NCBI GenBank assembly: GCA_905181815.1
Contig: CAJIZA010000003.1
Span: 616,943-680,942 of the forward strand
Direction of reading: 5' to 3'
From: an uncultured Planktomarina sp.
GTDB taxonomy: Bacteria; Pseudomonadota; Alphaproteobacteria; Rhodobacterales; Rhodobacteraceae
Length of the DNA stretch: 64,000 nt
Shown: positions 61,408-64,000 of the stretch, piece after piece
Position numbering within the stretch: position 1 is the stretch's first letter
How the letters are laid out: every line of letters starts with the position of its first letter
Notes under the pieces: generated by a model
What the model saw: only the letters and a program-made list of their open reading frames with translations
Database searches by the model: none
Told to the model about the DNA's origin: nothing
Translations under genes and position numbers: made by a program

Positions 61408-63266
61408 TAGAGCAGCCCCAAATATTGCCAAAACGGAATCGATGCATAAATAGCCGCCAACTTAAATGCATATTGCATCGCATTTAATATGATCACCTTT
61501 TTGCTGTCGGCACCAGATTTTGGGCCGGCTAACGAGCAAAATTGTGAATAATATGAGGCTTGATAGGGCCAGATATAACCTTCGGCAATCAACAGGATGA
61601 TAAAGCCCACAATCCAGGGTGTTATACCGATGTTTACGGCAGCTGGCATTAATAGGGTTGCAAAGATGACCACCGTGGCGTTGATCGGTATCGCCAATCT
61701 AACTACAAAAATTGATAACGATAGCAAGACAATAAATATGCCGAAATCGTTGGCCATATAATAATTAAGCCATGACAGTTTTCCGGTTAGCCACTCATCT
61801 AATCCCACATAATTCATGGACGAAACAAGGCCAATTAACGAGCCCAAGAAAATCAAGAAGCTCCAGTCAATCCGCGTCAAGAAATCTTGTTTACCTAAAA
61901 AACCAAACATTAACAAACTAAACAATATAGCCATTGCAATCCAAGGAATTTCAATATGGTGGATCGCCACTGTCATGAAGCTAACCAAAAGCACTAACAA
62001 ACCAGCGACACCTGCCCATTCGCTGGGGCAAGGAGGTCCTAAAATTTTGAGCTGATCATAAACCAGAGTCTTTGGAATTGATGGTCTTTCTTTATTTCTA
62101 AATATTAACCAACTGGCTAAAAAATACAGCACCAATAATACAGCGCCACTAACTGAAGCCGCGAAGAACCAGTCCACCCACTGGAAGCGGGTTTGTTCTT
62201 GAAACGGCATAAGACCAAAAACAAGGAAGTTCACAGACTTAGAGCTGAGGAAAATCGCCGACAATAAACTAGTCCCGCCAAGCACTGCAGCAGACAATCT
62301 TGGCGCTTCTGCCTTGGCTGAATCTTCGTCAAACGAGGCTAAAAGTTCCTTCATAAACGGGGTGACGATTGACACACGGCCATTGGTCGTTGGGACGATT
62401 GGAGTCAATACTGAGCCAGATAAAAACAGACACATGTAGTACCAGGTCTTGTTTGCTGGGCCGATTTTTAACAGCAGGAGTAAAATCCGATAACTGAGGC
62501 CTGAGACAATAATTACGGCAGACAGACCAAAAATACTCAACGCCATAAAGAAGGTTTTCGAACCAAAGCCTGCCAAAACGACACTGGAAGGTGCAAGATC
62601 AAACAAAACAACGATTAAAACCGAAAAAAGAGCCGGTACAAAATCTGGCAGCAAGCGAAACACCCACATAACTATGGATGTGGAAAGGATGGCAACCAAA
62701 TATAATGACTCTTTATTGGGGATGCTTGAGAATTCAACAACACCCGTAATCATGCTTAGCGGTACCAGTAACGCCATAAGCCAACCAAAAAAGAACCTCA
62801 AATCACTTGAGTAGTTCTTTTTGTCATTAGAGTTTTCTTCGTCTTCCACAACCTTAGGCTCTTTGTTAAACAATGAAGTAAATGAATTGAGTAGGTCTTG
62901 GTGAAATTCAGGGTGCTTGCTTAGTTCCCAAATCGCAGCCTTTGGGATGACTAAAACGCTAGACTCACTCGTCGCTACTGCCGTAATGATATTTAAATCC
63001 ATACCTATCGCCGACTCTTGACCCAAAAAACCTGACTTGACGTTGACTTTTTGGCCGCCTTCACTGGCGGCTTCAAACGTGCCGGAAACAATAAAATATG
63101 CGAACTCAGCTGTCTGACCGGCGTATTGTAATTCATCGCCTGACTTTAACGACTTAACAGCGACATGGGGCAGAAAACGCGCAAGGGCCTGTTTCGGGCA
63201 ATGCCTAAAGACAGCCTCTCTATTGATGATTTCAAACGGTTCAAGCGAAAATATTTTATCCGTCAT
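61407..63266 (-). CDS. Cyclic-nucleotide-binding domain fused to an SLC13-type transporter
   Basis: 619 residues. Residues ~20-140 form a cNMP-binding (CRP-like) domain: LKSGDELQYAGQTAEFAYFI, VSGTFEAASEGGQKVNVKSG, FLGQESAIGMD. After a charged linker come about 12 or more membrane helices of the SLC13/DASS ion-transporter kind, with PTTNGRVSIVTPFMKELLAS and VRLAIPINATVVIFATLLMP as the two substrate-site-like segments. The fusion suggests transport gated by cytoplasmic cyclic nucleotide or a similar ligand. The start ATG overlaps the stop of a pentapeptide-repeat remnant, and the stop overlaps the binding-protein gene. Confidence 0.8.
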   Translation of the reverse strand: MTDKIFSLEPFEIINREAVFRHCPKQALARFLPHVAVKSLKSGDELQYAGQTAEFAYFIVSGTFEAASEGGQKVNVKSGFLGQESAIGMDLNIITAVATSESSVLVIPKAAIWELSKHPEFHQDLLNSFTSLFNKEPKVVEDEENSNDKKNYSSDLRFFFGWLMALLVPLSMITGVVEFSSIPNKESLYLVAILSTSIVMWVFRLLPDFVPALFSVLIVVLFDLAPSSVVLAGFGSKTFFMALSIFGLSAVIIVSGLSYRILLLLLKIGPANKTWYYMCLFLSGSVLTPIVPTTNGRVSIVTPFMKELLASFDEDSAKAEAPRLSAAVLGGTSLLSAIFLSSKSVNFLVFGLMPFQEQTRFQWVDWFFAASVSGAVLLVLYFLASWLIFRNKERPSIPKTLVYDQLKILGPPCPSEWAGVAGLLVLLVSFMTVAIHHIEIPWIAMAILFSLLMFGFLGKQDFLTRIDWSFLIFLGSLIGLVSSMNYVGLDEWLTGKLSWLNYYMANDFGIFIVLLSLSIFVVRLAIPINATVVIFATLLMPAAVNIGITPWIVGFIILLIAEGYIWPYQASYYSQFCSLAGPKSGADSKKVIILNAMQYAFKLAAIYASIPFWQYLGLL

Positions 63267-63411
63267 GTTTTCCCTTTGGGCATTCGTGCATCATAAAAAA
63301 TGGTTTGGCTTTTAAGAACACTACTGATAACTGCACCATATAAATCGGCACCCATTAAATTGGTGCGTTTTAAGTTGGCCCATAAATACGAGCCCCTCGC
63401 AGGTTGGCTCC
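63263..63411 (-). pseudogene. Pentapeptide-repeat protein, 3' remnant joined to a binding-protein fragment
   Basis: The minus strand reads GANLRGARIYG in the frame of the upstream binding-protein fragment. It then continues in the next frame ANLKRTNLMGADLYGAVISS and SQTIFYDARMPKGKT to TGA at 63263. The A(N/D)LxxA repeats and the closing DARMPKG are typical of pentapeptide-repeat proteins. A one-base loss after RIYG separates the frames. Its stop overlaps the ATG of the cNMP-SLC13 gene, so the original gene was probably part of that operon. Confidence 0.6.
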
Positions 63412-63840
63412 AGACAGGCCCGATGAAATATACTGTTGGGAAAAGTCGTAATTTTTCATGCGACCAGACGTGATCGTTAAGGGTGAAATTACTACATCCA
63501 CATGACCAGCAATGAGCACTGCTTCTTGGTCGTTAATCTTATCGCATTCCACAAATGTCACGTCAGTTTCGCGAAATCTTCCGTTGCCGTTGGGAACGCG
63601 TAACGTCTCAGCTACTTCATTCCAAAGGGCAACATTAAACCCCGTCGGACGGCCAGCTTCATTGAAATCTGTAAATGGGACCACATCCTGCCTCAGCGTA
63701 ACGATAAGATCCCCTGATGGTAGTCCGCTTGGACAAGCTTTCGCACTATTATCAAAGCCAGGAAAAGCGCCAAATGTTCCAATTAAAGTAAGTGTTGATG
63801 TGATGATAAATTTGGTGAAACTCAATTTATTTGCCCCCAT
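63370..63840 (-). pseudogene. Solute-binding protein (family 3), N-terminal fragment
   Basis: 156 codons with a Sec signal (FTKFIITSTLTLIGTFGAFP), then LIVTLRQDVVPFTDFNEAGR, PTGFNVALWNEVAETLRVPN and DVVISPLTITSGRMKNYDFS, the N-lobe of a family-3 periplasmic binding protein. After QQYISSGLS the sequence switches to pentapeptide-repeat type (GANLRGARIYG) and stops. The C-lobe is missing; a matching C-terminal piece lies at 59.75-59.99 kb on the same strand. Confidence 0.65.
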
Positions 63841-64000
63841 ATAAAATGCGAACGCCCACGCCTAAATATAAATTATGATTGTAAATCATCACATTATCGA
63901 GAGACATGGGGCGCATGAAATGGGTCTTTCTAGATTGACCGTTGGGAAATTATTCTTACAATTAAATGCGCCCTGTGGACACTCTCTATAATCGAGAACC
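63841..64000. other. Window end, no gene seen
   Basis: 160 bp upstream of the binding-protein fragment. A+T-rich, with no convincing frame, motif copy or RNA gene. Confidence 0.4.

Noticed and set aside
27551-63840. CRISPR array, prophage or plasmid origin in the island
   Set aside because: No regularly spaced repeats, phage structural genes other than T6SS parts, iterons or replication genes were seen.

Overview
This window looks like the chromosome of a marine alphaproteobacterium of the roseobacter group (Rhodobacteraceae). The evidence is the family content and gene order of the left part: a NDUFA12-like complex I protein, mlaD, a DUF2155 gene, aat, accC and accB in a row; a GapR-type DUF2312 protein; and a short-chain-acyl regulator next to acs. 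The species cannot be fixed from sequence alone.

Region 1 (1-24.5 kb) is housekeeping and metabolic sequence with a moderate G+C look and almost no broken genes. It holds the end of a desaturase, a class III CoA-transferase, gap, clpP-clpX, the NDUFA12/mlaD/DUF2155 set convergent with aat-accC-accB, and then an acetate-related block. That block is acs, a Liv-type ABC transporter (livF, G, M, H and a Tat-exported binding protein) on the minus strand. Divergent from it are an XRE short-chain-acyl regulator, a stand-alone receiver protein, a small membrane protein and an SLC5-type transporter fused to a histidine kinase (CrbS type). After it come a DUF442-type phosphatase, gapR, one decayed gene and an FbpB-type iron permease.

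Region 2 (24.5-64 kb) starts exactly at a tRNA-Thr(TGT) gene and is accessory DNA: richer in A+T, full of gene remnants, with a decayed second copy of the tRNA 3' half at 27.4-27.5 kb. Its core is one type VI secretion locus (31.3-55.3 kb): vgrG, a DUF6931-type adaptor-like gene and PAAR, then tssA, hcp, tssB, tssC, a second tssC, tssE, F, G, H, a periplasmic binding protein, an FHA gene, tssJ, K, L, M, a broken gene and a small kinase. All core parts are present. However, tssA, tssC, the second tssC, the FHA gene, tssK and the gene after tssM all carry reading-frame breaks, so the system is either decaying or affected by local sequence errors.

Three LysR-family genes and one LysR fragment lie around the T6SS, and two close paralogues bracket it. 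A dyad motif of about 30 bp (CCATATTTG, nine bases, TTCCCATTAA) occurs five times, only in intergenic DNA: before a gene with a CNF-like SGC...H pattern (a candidate deamidase toxin), before two lysR genes, between the third lysR and vgrG, and before tssA. The simplest reading is one LysR regulon joining the regulators, a candidate effector and the T6SS.

The right end (57-64 kb) holds a UMF1-type MFS transporter, a frameshifted methyltransferase, an IS3 transposase remnant, two pieces of a family-3 binding protein, pentapeptide-repeat debris, and an intact coupled pair: a cyclic-nucleotide-binding domain fused to an SLC13-type transporter, followed by an ABC_sub_bind-type binding protein.
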